Shown here: positions 56,810 through 64,000 of the stretch, in pieces | Numbering within the stretch: the first letter of the stretch is position 1 | Layout of the letters: each line of letters opens with the position of its first letter | Origin: Pseudomonas fluorescens | Lineage (GTDB): Bacteria > Pseudomonadota > Gammaproteobacteria > Pseudomonadales > Pseudomonadaceae | Reading direction: 5' to 3' | DNA: 64,000 nt | Assembly (NCBI RefSeq): GCF_902497775.2 | Contig: NZ_OZ024668.1 | Location: forward strand, 1,945,826-2,009,825 | Program-made: the position numbers and the translations under genes | The notes under the pieces: generated by a model | Seen by the model: the letters and a program-made list of their open reading frames with translations, nothing else | Database searches by the model: none | What the model was told of the DNA's origin: nothing

Positions 56810-58838
56810 TGAACTGTACGAAGTAGCTGCGGCCAATTTCCGGGTACCCCTCGCTGTATTCATAAAGGCGATCGAACAGGTTGCGGATGCCCGCCTCGAT
56901 ACGCACGTCGTTGCTGAAGCGGTAGCCGCTCTTGAGGTTGTACACCGCGTAGCCGGCGCTCATCTGGCTGCCATCGGACAGGTTGTAGCGCCGCGAGGCC
57001 GCTTCAACGTTGGCGGTGTGGCGCCAGGCATCAAGGTTCAGGCTGGCCGAGGCGAACAGGTTGTGGCGCGGCGTATCGATCGGGTGCAGCGCGGGATTGC
57101 TGCGGTTTTCGCGGTCGAGGTAGGTGTAGCTGGTGCTCAGTTCCCAGTCGCCCAGGTCACCGCGCAGGCCCAGTTCGACGCCCTGGTTACGGGCCTTGGC
57201 GATGTTCTGGTACTGGCCGCACGGCGCCGCGCAACCGGCCACTGGGGCCACCGTGACCTGCTGGATGGAGTCTTCGATGTTGCTGACAAACAGCGCCGTG
57301 TCGAGGGTCCATCGGCGGTTGATCGCGCCGCTGTAACCCAGCTCGTAATGGGTGGCGCGTTCGGATTTCAGGTCGGGACTGGGGATCACCGTGCCAAAGC
57401 GGGTCGAGTAGCGGTCCTTGATGGTCGCGAAGCGGCTCTTGCGCGCTACGGTCAGGCGCACCTGCCCGTTGTGGTCGATGTTCAGCAACGGTCCGGTGTT
57501 GATGAACAGGCCCAGCTGGCTGTTGAGCGCATCGTCGCTGCCGGTGGGCTCGTCATACAGGGTCTTGACCCTGGGCGAGGCGGCGCTGGTGCCGAAGTTT
57601 TCAGCCTCAAGGCTCTTGCGGTAGTTGTACGACACGCCGCCGACCACGCTGAAGATGTCGTTCAGGCGCAGGGTGTCTTCCAGGGCGACGGACTGGGTCT
57701 GGTCGCGAAAGTGGGTTTGTGGGTCGCTGCCATCGCGGGCGCGGTGCAGGTCTTCCTTGAAGTGGTAGGCGATACCCAGACGGTTGCCCTCGCTCAGGGC
57801 CAGGTCGCCTTCGACCGAGAAGCCGGTGGACTCATCATCGTACTTGCTCGGAAAACCAGGCTGCATGGCGCCATGAATCCCGTTGTTGTAGACGAAGCTT
57901 TCCAGCGAGTTCTTGAAGGTGTCGCGATACACCCGGGTTTTCAGACCGTGCGCGCCGAAGCGGGTATTGGTTGCGAGGAACAGGCTGGTCTTGTCCCATT
58001 TCGGCCATTCCCACCAGCGCTTGCGCTGGCCGGTGGCAGGCAGGTCGCCGGCGTAGGGCGGCTGGCCCTTGCGGCCTTCCTGCTGGACATAGCCGAGCAC
58101 GTATTCGTCGGTGTCGTTGGGGGTAAAGCCAAGCTTGAAGTTGAACTTGCCATCGCGCTTGTTGCTGTTTTCGCGGCGGCCCTTGCCTTGCTGATTGTTG
58201 GTCGGCTCGAAGTCGTCCGGCAGCATCGTGTAGTCGTAGTCGACATAGGACACGCCGCCCTGCATCCACCACGTGCCCTGGTTGGCGCCGAGGTTGGCAT
58301 AGCTGCGGTAGGCGTTGACGTTGCCGTGATCGGTCAGCTCCAGGCCGCCGCCCACTTCACCCTCGAAGGCCTCGGTGGGCCGTCGGGTGATCAGGTTGAT
58401 CGCCCCGCCGAGGGTGTTGGGGCCATACAGCAGCGAGGCGAAGCCCTTGGCCACTTCGATGCGCGACAGGTCGTAGGTGGTGAAGCGTCCCAGGTCGATA
58501 TTGCCGTCATAGGGCACGTAGGTGGGGATGCCGTCGATATACACTGGCACCTGCAGACGGTCGAAGCCACGCACGTACACCACTTGCTCGGCGCGCCCGC
58601 CCATGTAGGCGAGGTTGACCCCGGGCGCCAGGGCCAGGGCGCGGTCGACGGTCTCGCGGTCATGCAGGCGCATGTCTTCGAGCTCGACGACGCTGCTGCC
58701 GGTGGCCAGCGCGTCATCCTGGGGGGCGGAAATCTGGATTTCACCGAGGCTGAAGGTTTTTTTCGATTCTGCCAGGGCGGCCGGAGCGCTGATGGCGGCC
58801 AGGGCGAGCAGCAGGGTACGGGGGACGAACGGGGTCAT
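56796..58838 (-). CDS. TonB-dependent outer-membrane receptor
   Basis: 680 residues: signal peptide ending ALAE, a TonB-box region, plug domain (PGVNLAYMGGRAEQVVYVRGF, DLSRIEVAKGFASLLYGPNTLGGAINLITRRP as pattern) and a 22-strand barrel with RNLFDRLYEYSEGYPEIGRSYF at the end. No STN domain, so regulation is by another route. First gene of an operon with the binding protein and di-heme protein; two AT-rich palindromes lie in front of it. The substrate is unknown; a metal chelate is likely. Confidence 0.9.
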   Translation of the reverse strand: MTPFVPRTLLLALAAISAPAALAESKKTFSLGEIQISAPQDDALATGSSVVELEDMRLHDRETVDRALALAPGVNLAYMGGRAEQVVYVRGFDRLQVPVYIDGIPTYVPYDGNIDLGRFTTYDLSRIEVAKGFASLLYGPNTLGGAINLITRRPTEAFEGEVGGGLELTDHGNVNAYRSYANLGANQGTWWMQGGVSYVDYDYTMLPDDFEPTNNQQGKGRRENSNKRDGKFNFKLGFTPNDTDEYVLGYVQQEGRKGQPPYAGDLPATGQRKRWWEWPKWDKTSLFLATNTRFGAHGLKTRVYRDTFKNSLESFVYNNGIHGAMQPGFPSKYDDESTGFSVEGDLALSEGNRLGIAYHFKEDLHRARDGSDPQTHFRDQTQSVALEDTLRLNDIFSVVGGVSYNYRKSLEAENFGTSAASPRVKTLYDEPTGSDDALNSQLGLFINTGPLLNIDHNGQVRLTVARKSRFATIKDRYSTRFGTVIPSPDLKSERATHYELGYSGAINRRWTLDTALFVSNIEDSIQQVTVAPVAGCAAPCGQYQNIAKARNQGVELGLRGDLGDWELSTSYTYLDRENRSNPALHPIDTPRHNLFASASLNLDAWRHTANVEAASRRYNLSDGSQMSAGYAVYNLKSGYRFSNDVRIEAGIRNLFDRLYEYSEGYPEIGRSYFVQFNVPL

Positions 58839-58857
58839 GACGCTCCTTTGTCGGTAT

Positions 58858-58881
58858 CGTTATATATTTTTCTATATAGCG
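58858..58881. promoter_or_regulatory. Operator candidate 1, CGTTATATA-N6-TATATAGCG
   Basis: The 24-bp site has 9-base arms (one mismatch) around TTTTTC, and starts 20 bases upstream of the TonB receptor start codon. It is followed by AGTGAC, as in the second copy. Confidence 0.6.
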
Positions 58882-58997
58882 AGTGACGCAAAACGACCGA
58901 CAGCTCCCTCCCCGGGACCATCAGGTCGAATCAATCAAGCGGGCACGCGCAACGGCAGAACGGCGCAGATACTAGAGCCAGGCGCGGAAATTGACAA

Positions 58998-59021
58998 CGC
59001 TATATATAAATATATATAGCG
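58998..59021. promoter_or_regulatory. Operator candidate 2, CGCTATATA-N6-TATATAGCG
   Basis: A perfect palindrome with 9-base arms around TAAATA, 140 bases upstream of the first copy in the same 200-base gap and followed by AATGAC. The repeated layout points to a dedicated repressor binding two sites. Confidence 0.65.
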
Positions 59022-59038
59022 AATGACTTACAGGACGA

Positions 59039-59314
59039 CTAGCGCTTGCACTCGGCCAGTACTACTTTGCAGGTCTTGGGCAGGCCACCGGAGCGGCCGG
59101 CGTAGCGGATGCAGTTGTTCATGGATTTTTGCCGGGCGATCTGCAGGGTCGCGCCCCAGGCCAGGCCACCTTCACCGGCCGTGGGCACGGCCTTGGCGTG
59201 GCAGTTGGAACCGGCGTTGGCCGCCACGTAGCGGGCTTTGGGTTTGCTTGAGCAGCCGGCCGTCAGTGCCAGGCAGAGGGCGAGCAGGCAGGTGGTGAAG
59301 GTGGTGCTGTTCAT
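59039..59314 (-). CDS. Small cysteine-containing lipoprotein
   Basis: 91 residues. The lipobox LTAGC follows a hydrophobic signal (LLALCLALTAGCSS). The mature part carries four cysteines (SNCHAKAV, NNCIRYAG, KTCKVV, AECKR), probably two disulfides. I do not recognise it. Start at 59314; a 20-codon extension upstream is unlikely. It precedes the TonB receptor operon in the same direction, 200 bases away. Confidence 0.65.
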   Translation of the reverse strand: MNSTTFTTCLLALCLALTAGCSSKPKARYVAANAGSNCHAKAVPTAGEGGLAWGATLQIARQKSMNNCIRYAGRSGGLPKTCKVVLAECKR

Positions 59315-59475
59315 GTCAGAGGCTGTCCGGATCGCCGAAGGGAGCTGTGCCCGGGTTGGCCCCGGTGTACGCAATTATAGGTTCTTAGCGCGATGCCGGG
59401 GGCTATGATCCTGGGCTTGGCTGCTTGAGGCTGCGGGCGCCGCCAAAGCCTTGCAAGCCTTAGGGCGCTTGCATG

Positions 59476-60096
59476 CTATTTACCGTGATTTTTGCGAGAT
59501 TGCGAAACCGGCATCGAGGATTCGCCCGCGATTCGCTTGACCAGCGCAGCATGAGCGCTGGCTTGGTCGCTGCGGGAAATGACCTGGATGACGGCCATGC
59601 GATCGCCGGAGCCTGCGATAAAGGTGCTGTTCAAAGTTTTGCCGCCGCCAAGTGTCGCCGTACTGTCGATTTGTCGCACTCCTAGGCCGTTGCGGTTAAG
59701 GCGCGATTCGCCGGTTTGTCGAAAGTCCGGCAGCCCGGCGCTCTGGCGGTTGACGAAACCACTGACGGCGCCGTCGAGGAAGGCATCGTCGTTGTCGCCG
59801 GGGCGAGACGCTTCGGGGAGCGGTTTTTCGATCACCATGACCACGCGCTTTTCCTGCGCATTGGCATACAGGGTACCCATGGCGCCGGCGCCTTCGCTGC
59901 TCTGTTCATCGGCGCTCAGGGGGCTGGCGATGAAGCCGGCCGGCAGGTTGAAGCTGAACTTGCCGCCGAGTACCGCGACCTTTACTTCAGGTTTCGGCTG
60001 GGTGGTGGTCTTGCTGGCGGCATGCAGATTCGACAGACCCAACAGGCCGACGACGGCCAGGGTCAACGTCAGGATTGTTTTGTTGAAAATCGACAT
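59476..60096 (-). CDS. Exported protein, DcrB/PsbP-like fold possible
   Basis: 206 residues with a clear signal peptide (LTLTLAVVGLLGLSNLHAA). The mature region (GGKFSFNLPAGFIASPLS, KRVVMVIEKPL, STFIAGSGDRMAVIQVISRS) follows the beta-rich pattern of DcrB/PsbP-like proteins, but this is tentative. Periplasmic. It is probably a single gene; start ATG is preceded by GAGAGG. Confidence 0.65.
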   Translation of the reverse strand: MSIFNKTILTLTLAVVGLLGLSNLHAASKTTTQPKPEVKVAVLGGKFSFNLPAGFIASPLSADEQSSEGAGAMGTLYANAQEKRVVMVIEKPLPEASRPGDNDDAFLDGAVSGFVNRQSAGLPDFRQTGESRLNRNGLGVRQIDSTATLGGGKTLNSTFIAGSGDRMAVIQVISRSDQASAHAALVKRIAGESSMPVSQSRKNHGK

Positions 60097-60260
60097 ACAG
60101 CCTCTCGTGGGGCATGGGGCAGGGCAGGGTGGATATGCTCACATAAACCTGCCTGCTCGGTAAGCCCTGGGTTCCCCGTCGGCTAGACGGTCATGGCAGA
60201 TCGCCTTGAGGGGGCTATCGTTGCTTGTCTGGACAACGACTACTGACCGAGGGCGGTGCT

Positions 60261-60974
60261 ATGAACACCAGTGATCTACTCGAACAGCTACTTCGGGCCG
60301 GGCAGGGCTCGCAAGCGCAACAAGGCAGCAGCGGCAGGTCAGCGCAAGACGGCCTGGGCGGTTTGGGCGGCTTGCTGGGCGGTCTGTTGGGTGGCGGCAG
60401 TGCAACGGGTGCTGGTAATGGCCTGGGTGGTTTACTGGGCGGCTTGTTGGGTGGCAGCGCTGGTGGATCTAGCCAGGGGCGCTCCGCTGGTGGCGCCAAT
60501 TACGCGGCCCTGGCGTCGTTGGGCATGATGGCGTTCCAGGCCTATCAAAGCTGGCAGCGCAGCCAGGCGGCAGCCCCGCAACAGGCGCTGCGTACTGTCG
60601 ATCAATTGTCCGGCCTCGAGGCCGAGGGTCACAGTCATGCAATCTTGCGCGCGCTGATTGCGGCAGCCAAGGCTGACGGTCGCATCGACAAGCAAGAAGA
60701 AACGTTGATTTACGATGAAATCAAACGTCACACCAGCGACCCGCAACTGCAGCAATGGCTGGATGAGGAAGTCAGCAAGCCACTTGATGCTGGCGAGGTG
60801 GCGCAGTCGGCCCAGGACCCGGCCATGGCTGCGGAAATGTACCTGGCCAGCGTGATGCTGGTGGATGACCAGCAGGACGCAGAACGGGCCTACCTTGACG
60901 AACTGGCCGGCGCACTGCAGATCGATCCGGCATTGCAGGTGCACCTGGAGCAGCAGGCCAAGGGCGTCGCCTGA
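60261..60974 (+). CDS. DUF533/YebE-like TerB-superfamily inner-membrane protein
   Basis: 237 residues. The first 90 are low in complexity: two copies of GLGGLLGGLLGG separated by a short linker, then AALASLGMMAFQAYQSW as a membrane-associated helix. The last 120 (AILRALIAAAKADGRIDKQEE, EEVSKPLDAGEV, YLASVMLVDDQQDAERAYLDELAGAL) are a TerB-like DUF533 domain, acidic and possibly metal-binding. Start ATG follows GGGCGGTG. Function unknown; YebE is induced by envelope stress in E. coli. Confidence 0.82.
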   Translation: MNTSDLLEQLLRAGQGSQAQQGSSGRSAQDGLGGLGGLLGGLLGGGSATGAGNGLGGLLGGLLGGSAGGSSQGRSAGGANYAALASLGMMAFQAYQSWQRSQAAAPQQALRTVDQLSGLEAEGHSHAILRALIAAAKADGRIDKQEETLIYDEIKRHTSDPQLQQWLDEEVSKPLDAGEVAQSAQDPAMAAEMYLASVMLVDDQQDAERAYLDELAGALQIDPALQVHLEQQAKGVA

Positions 60975-61008
60975 CCGGGCTGAGATGCCTGCGCTCTTCA
61001 TCAATCAG

Positions 61009-61095
61009 GTAGGAGCGGGCTTGCCCCGCGATTCTGACCATGAAAATTGTCTGTCATGCTGCCATGACCCTATCGCGGAACAAGCCCGCTCCCAC
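61009..61095. repeat. REPIN (inverted REP pair)
   Basis: GTAGGAGCGGGCTTGCCCCG (61009 on) and its mirror-image TCGCGGAACAAGCCCGCTCC (61073 on) flank 39 bases, forming an 87-base REPIN, the mobile two-REP unit mobilised by RAYT transposases. The left copy matches the REP inside the ABC ATPase gene. Confidence 0.88.
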
Positions 61096-61116
61096 CGTCT
61101 CACGAAGAACGTTGCA

Positions 61117-61668
61117 ATGACAACAATCGATGTGAAATCCCGATTCGAAGCAAAGCTTCTTCGTCCGGCAAAGCCTGGTAATGAGACGTCGTGGGCGTTC
61201 GTAGTACTGCCAAGAGACGCGAGTGAACAGCTTCCGAGGCGAGGAAGGACGACAGTTGAAGGCTCAATCAATGGGCACCATTTTCAGGCAACCCTTGAAC
61301 CGGATGGTCAGCTGAGCCATTGGTTGCAGGTAAGTACAGAGTTACTCGAAGCCGCAGGTGCGGCCGTTGGGGATATCGTTACACTAGAGCTGACCCCAGT
61401 GAAGAGTGAACCCGAGCCTGACATCCCGGCAGATTTTCAGGAGGCACTGGTAGCCACTCCTGAGGCTCGTATAGCCTGGAATAATACGACGACCATCGCA
61501 CGAGTAGACTGGATACACTGGATTACTTCAGCCAAGCAACTGAAGACGCGCGCAAAACGAATTGGCAGTGCCTGCGATATGCTTGCATCCGGCAAGAAGC
61601 AGGTTTGCTGTTTCGACCCGTCCGGCTACTACAGTAAGGCCTTCTGTGCGCCCGAGGCAGAAAATTAG
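61117..61668 (+). CDS. DUF1905/YdeI-like (OmpD-associated) protein
   Basis: 183 residues. Residues 8-90 form a DUF1905 domain (SWAFVVLPRDASEQLPRRGRTTVEGSINGHHFQATLEPDG as pattern); the C-terminal IHWITSAKQLKTRAKRIGSACDMLASGKKQVCCFD belongs to the YdeI/OmpD-associated family (pattern KTRAxRI...MLAxGK). Function is unproven; YdeI is linked to bacteriocin and polymyxin tolerance. Start ATG at 61117, preceded by GAACG. Codon use is slightly AT-richer than the core genes, and the REPIN lies just upstream. Confidence 0.78.
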   Translation: MTTIDVKSRFEAKLLRPAKPGNETSWAFVVLPRDASEQLPRRGRTTVEGSINGHHFQATLEPDGQLSHWLQVSTELLEAAGAAVGDIVTLELTPVKSEPEPDIPADFQEALVATPEARIAWNNTTTIARVDWIHWITSAKQLKTRAKRIGSACDMLASGKKQVCCFDPSGYYSKAFCAPEAEN

Positions 61669-61684
61669 TAAATGGAACATTCCG
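61669..61684. repeat. 16-bp direct repeat, left copy
   Basis: TAAATGGAACATTCCG matches TAAATGGAATAGTCCG at 62574-62589 at 14 of 16 positions; the two copies bracket the aadA-type gene, about 905 bases apart. Confidence 0.6.
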
Positions 61685-61742
61685 TTGAATACGCCTGGCA
61701 ACTATCGACCCGAAGCGGCCTCGCGCTTGGCGCAACGTCAAC

Positions 61743-62540
61743 CTAGGCAGACTTCGAAAGTTCGCCCTCAATTTCCCTTTTGCAGAACCGGATAGTTGCC
61801 TCGACTCGGTCCGGGAGCATTGCCAGTCCGTCTTCCTGACCGCTGAGGTAAGCGTCGGCCGCGATCATCATGAGGGCGGCGTGTTCAGGCGGTAGACGTT
61901 CGCTGACCCAGGCAGCGGCTGCATCTTTCGTGGCAATTTTGCCGGTGGCTGCACTGAACCAGATGCGCGCCAAAGCCAATAGGACGTTTTTCTCGTCTCC
62001 ATTCCAGTCTGACTGCGCTTTCCACTGAGCGATGGTGTCGGTCAATGCCGATACGAAGTCGGCCGCTGGCACGGCCTCGAAAAGGCACACGGCTTCGGGG
62101 CCGTGCAAGGGCATGCTGTGAAGCCGTAACTTGGTCATCAGGATAGCGAGGTCGGGGTCGACCATGGCCGATGCAAAGCGGCCGGCCTCTATGTCGTTGC
62201 GCAGCCATTCCCCAAACTGCATTTCGCGCTTCGGGGGGTAGCGCCAAGGCCTGAGTTCGCTGAGGGCGACCACTGTAAGCTCCAGTGCTCTGAGTACAGC
62301 GCTGCTACCGGGCCAAGCCGAATGCACCAGAAGCGCTTGCATCAACGCATGCCGAGAGGTTTCGCATAGCGGTACATCAATGGTGGCCATGAGGTCGATA
62401 TCGCTTAGCGGCTTCAAGCCACCCTCTAATGCCGAGCCGTACAGGTGAATCGCCCGGAGGTTATCGCCCAGATGGCGCTCAAGAACAACGCAGACCTCTG
62501 CAAGTTGAGGCGTGATTTGCGCGGGAGGCGTGGCGGTCAT
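61743..62540 (-). CDS. aadA: ANT(3'')-Ia-type aminoglycoside adenylyltransferase (AadA-like)
   Basis: 265 residues, the usual AadA length. The nucleotidyl-transfer motif HLYGSALEGGLKPLSDIDL provides G35, S36, D47 and D49; E87 (ELTVVALSEL), W112 (FGEWLRND), W173, D178 and D182 (DWNGDEKNVLLALARIW) occupy the positions I recall as important in AadA. Having W173 and D178 predicts activity on both streptomycin and spectinomycin. It adenylylates the antibiotics in the cytoplasm. No integrase, attI or attC site is seen. Start at 62540 with GGAG upstream; the extension to 62606 is unlikely. Confidence 0.9.
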   Translation of the reverse strand: MTATPPAQITPQLAEVCVVLERHLGDNLRAIHLYGSALEGGLKPLSDIDLMATIDVPLCETSRHALMQALLVHSAWPGSSAVLRALELTVVALSELRPWRYPPKREMQFGEWLRNDIEAGRFASAMVDPDLAILMTKLRLHSMPLHGPEAVCLFEAVPAADFVSALTDTIAQWKAQSDWNGDEKNVLLALARIWFSAATGKIATKDAAAAWVSERLPPEHAALMMIAADAYLSGQEDGLAMLPDRVEATIRFCKREIEGELSKSA

Positions 62541-62573
62541 GGGTGAGCTCCAGGCATGGGAGTGAGGACTCCC

Positions 62574-62589
62574 TAAATGGAATAGTCCG
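62574..62589. repeat. 16-bp direct repeat, right copy
   Basis: TAAATGGAATAGTCCG, partner of the copy at 61669-61684. It lies 34 bases upstream of the aadA start codon, so a promoter role is an alternative. Confidence 0.6.
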
Positions 62590-62634
62590 CACTCTAACAC
62601 AGGCACTGGTAGGCGCTTTTGACCGACAACTGCC

Positions 62635-62787
62635 CTAGCGAACCGACTTCACTCGCCATGTCCAGCGCCCCAACGGGCTGTTCTGCGCCGCCTGCACAAA
62701 CACCCCGTAGTCTTCGAGGTAGTGGTAGCTCTCGGTCCATTCAGAAGTAGCCGTTTTGTGCTTGGAACAGCTCAGCGGCTTGGCCAT
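62635..62787 (-). CDS. Small 50-residue ORF of unknown function
   Basis: The minus strand encodes MAKPLSCSKHKTATSEW, then TESYHYLEDYGVFVQ, and ends WTWRVKSVR before TAG. GC-rich third positions (AAG, CTG, GAG, TAC, GTG) look like real Pseudomonas coding sequence. It follows the stop of the 62805-63728 lipoprotein by 17 bases on the same strand but in another frame, so it could be the next gene of an operon or a frameshifted tail. TTG two codons earlier is an alternative start. Confidence 0.5.
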   Translation of the reverse strand: MAKPLSCSKHKTATSEWTESYHYLEDYGVFVQAAQNSPLGRWTWRVKSVR

Positions 62788-62804
62788 GCCTTGCAAGGCG
62801 GGGT

Positions 62805-63728
62805 TTATCTGACTGGCTGGCAGATGCCGTTGAGCACCAAGGCGTCGTATCGATAGTGCAAAGCCTCTAGCGTCAAGCGCGGTTGCGGCAGTTGCAGGGC
62901 ATCGATCGCCGCCAGCACGGCTGGCGCTGCCTTGGGCGTATCCAGCTGTGGCGGCAGTGGCGTGCGCATAGGGGGCGTAGCCATCTGGGCCCAGCTGGCA
63001 GCGGGCTGGCAGGCCGCTTCGATCAGGCGTTGTTGTCCGCGATCGGCCTGTGCCAGCGGTGCCATTGGGGTGTTCAGATTGATCTTGCCCTTGTACACCC
63101 GGCCGTTGTCGTCCACCTTGAAGTCGCTCAACGGCTTGAACGTGCGCTGCTTGCAGTCGATGGCCAGGCGTTCATGCAGTTGTGCAACCTGGCTGTAGCC
63201 TGCGGCGGCTTGATAGTGAGCAAGCTGAATGCTCGTCCAGATCTTGAGTACGCCATCGTCGTGAATCGCGCTGTTGCGGTCCAACACCAGCCAGTCTTGA
63301 CCTGGCGCGGTGTCTAGCGCTCGCCAGTCAGGCACGGCGCGATAGGCGCAGGCATTTTTGAGTTGTTCGCTGCGCTGCAGCACCTGCAACTGTGGTTGCG
63401 CAAGGCTGCTGGATTCGTCGTTGTCAGAAAACGCCTGCATCCCCTGGTTGGTTGGATAGAACATGCTGGCGCTGGGTTGGCTGCAGGAGGCGTCAAAGCG
63501 GGCGACCCAGGGGTTGCTTGCGGAGGGCGCGATCATGTAGGTGATCTGGTCGCCTTGACGGATGATCGAATCGGGCGCCGCCGGTTCGTTGATCACTCGT
63601 TCGAACACTTCAAGGCCAGGGTGCTGGGCCGGTGGTTGCGGCTTGGCCAGTGGTTGCGGCTTGGGCGGGGTGCTGCAGGCGGCGAGGGCAAGCGGGAGGG
63701 CTAATAAAAGCGAGAAACGGGCATCCAT
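62805..63728 (-). CDS. Proline-rich lipoprotein of unknown function
   Basis: 307 residues with a lipobox (LAAC) after a short hydrophobic signal, then a proline-rich linker (STPPKPQPLAKPQPP) and a globular part with two to four cysteines (ASCSQPSAS, NACAYR, IDCKQRTFKPLSDF). The part around CKQRTF...DFKVDDNGRVYKG recalls a surface-adhesin-like domain often seen in Pseudomonas lipoproteins, but I do not name it. Outer-membrane or periplasmic. Confidence 0.7.
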   Translation of the reverse strand: MDARFSLLLALPLALAACSTPPKPQPLAKPQPPAQHPGLEVFERVINEPAAPDSIIRQGDQITYMIAPSASNPWVARFDASCSQPSASMFYPTNQGMQAFSDNDESSSLAQPQLQVLQRSEQLKNACAYRAVPDWRALDTAPGQDWLVLDRNSAIHDDGVLKIWTSIQLAHYQAAAGYSQVAQLHERLAIDCKQRTFKPLSDFKVDDNGRVYKGKINLNTPMAPLAQADRGQQRLIEAACQPAASWAQMATPPMRTPLPPQLDTPKAAPAVLAAIDALQLPQPRLTLEALHYRYDALVLNGICQPVR

Positions 63729-63782
63729 GCAAAAAAGCTCTTGGTCGAAAAAAACGTGATTTTATCTGACCTGCGCTAGCGC

Positions 63783-64000
63783 TCAACTGATGAAGATAAT
63801 CTTCGACACCAGCTCCGCGCTGTTCTTGGCCTGCAGCTTCTTCATCAGCCGGGCGCGGTGGACTTCCACGGTGCGGTGGGAGATGCCCAGCTTGCGCGCC
63901 ACTTCCTTGCAGGTCAGGCCGTTGACGATATGCAGCGAGATCTCCCGTTCACGAGGGGTCAGCTGGATGGTCGGCGCCGGTTGGCGGTCCAGGCGCTCGA
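63783..64000 (-). CDS. LuxR/FixJ-type response regulator (C-terminal part, cut by window edge)
   Basis: The minus strand is open to the right edge for 72 codons. It encodes the helix-turn-helix output domain (QLTPREREISLHIVNGL, CKEVARKLGISHRTVEVHRA, SAELVSKIIFIS). The ISHRTVEVHRARLMKKL pattern is typical of FixJ/TtrR-like regulators. The receiver domain lies beyond the window. Confidence 0.88.
   Translation of the reverse strand, partial: ERLDRQPAPTIQLTPREREISLHIVNGLTCKEVARKLGISHRTVEVHRARLMKKLQAKNSAELVSKIIFIS

Noticed and set aside
57018..58886. A 622-codon plus-strand frame opposite the TonB receptor
   Set aside because: Low-complexity valine/alanine-rich translation with no motifs; it is an antisense shadow of the receptor gene.
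61669..62589. aadA as an integron gene cassette
   Set aside because: No attC-type imperfect palindrome, attI or integrase is visible, and the flanking repeats are not core-site GTTRRRY motifs.

Overview
The window looks like chromosome from a Pseudomonas of the fluorescens/putida kind. The evidence is a uniformly high GC content, Pseudomonas-type REP palindromes (GGGAGCGGGCTTGCCCCGCG and relatives) between genes, a FecI/FecR/TonB-receptor iron cassette, MexEF-OprN, CSS-motif EAL signalling and a urease operon. No rRNA, tRNA, CRISPR array, intact insertion sequence or prophage was seen. The call of genus rests on gene content and repeats, not on a marker gene.

Layout. 1-7048: a compact forward operon of class II aldolase (cut by the edge), an SsuD-like flavin monooxygenase, a Tat-exported solute-binding lipoprotein, two permeases and a double-headed ATPase; it probably imports and oxidatively attacks a small organic, possibly sulfur-containing, compound. 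7055-7793: an AT-rich orphan gene. 7794-9707: quinone oxidoreductase and LysR regulator. 10086-15620: complete urease operon ureD-A-B-C-E-(hupE/ureJ)-F-G behind a candidate sigma-54 promoter. 15733-20769: MddA-like methyltransferase, DUF2199 protein, cupin, M14 peptidase and Fsr-type efflux protein. 20761-24870: Fur box, ECF sigma factor, FecR and an STN-domain siderophore receptor. 24999-28589: LuxR-type regulator, amidohydrolase and TorF-family porin; the last two carry a Crc/Hfq-type AACAACAA motif just before the start codon. 28680-32515: ChrA, a TerC/CBS/CorC membrane protein and an EamA exporter.

32576-37856: a CSS-EAL phosphodiesterase, hpd (tyrosine degradation), an orphan CSS sensor without EAL output, a DJ-1/PfpI protein and a yeast-type cytosine deaminase. 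37898-44487: two related hybrid histidine kinases; the second heads a minus-strand operon with ybhP-, clsB- and ybhN-like lipid genes. 44609-45664: TPR/HEAT membrane protein. 45882-46113: an extraordinary non-coding block (89-bp perfect hairpin, seven AACCC pentamers, terminator). 46152-52009: mexE-mexF-oprN on the minus strand. 52191-54158: a decayed KAP P-loop NTPase plus a lower-GC multi-pass membrane protein. 54189-58838: di-heme oxidoreductase, periplasmic binding protein and TonB receptor in one minus-strand operon with two copies of a 24-bp AT-rich palindrome in its promoter region; this is the best candidate for an undescribed uptake system. 59039-64000: small lipoproteins, a DUF533 protein, a REPIN, a YdeI-like protein, a chromosomal aadA-type adenylyltransferase bracketed by 16-bp repeats, a 50-codon ORF, a lipoprotein and the end of a LuxR/FixJ-type response regulator.

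All family calls come from reading the translated sequence and recalling family motifs; no database search was run.
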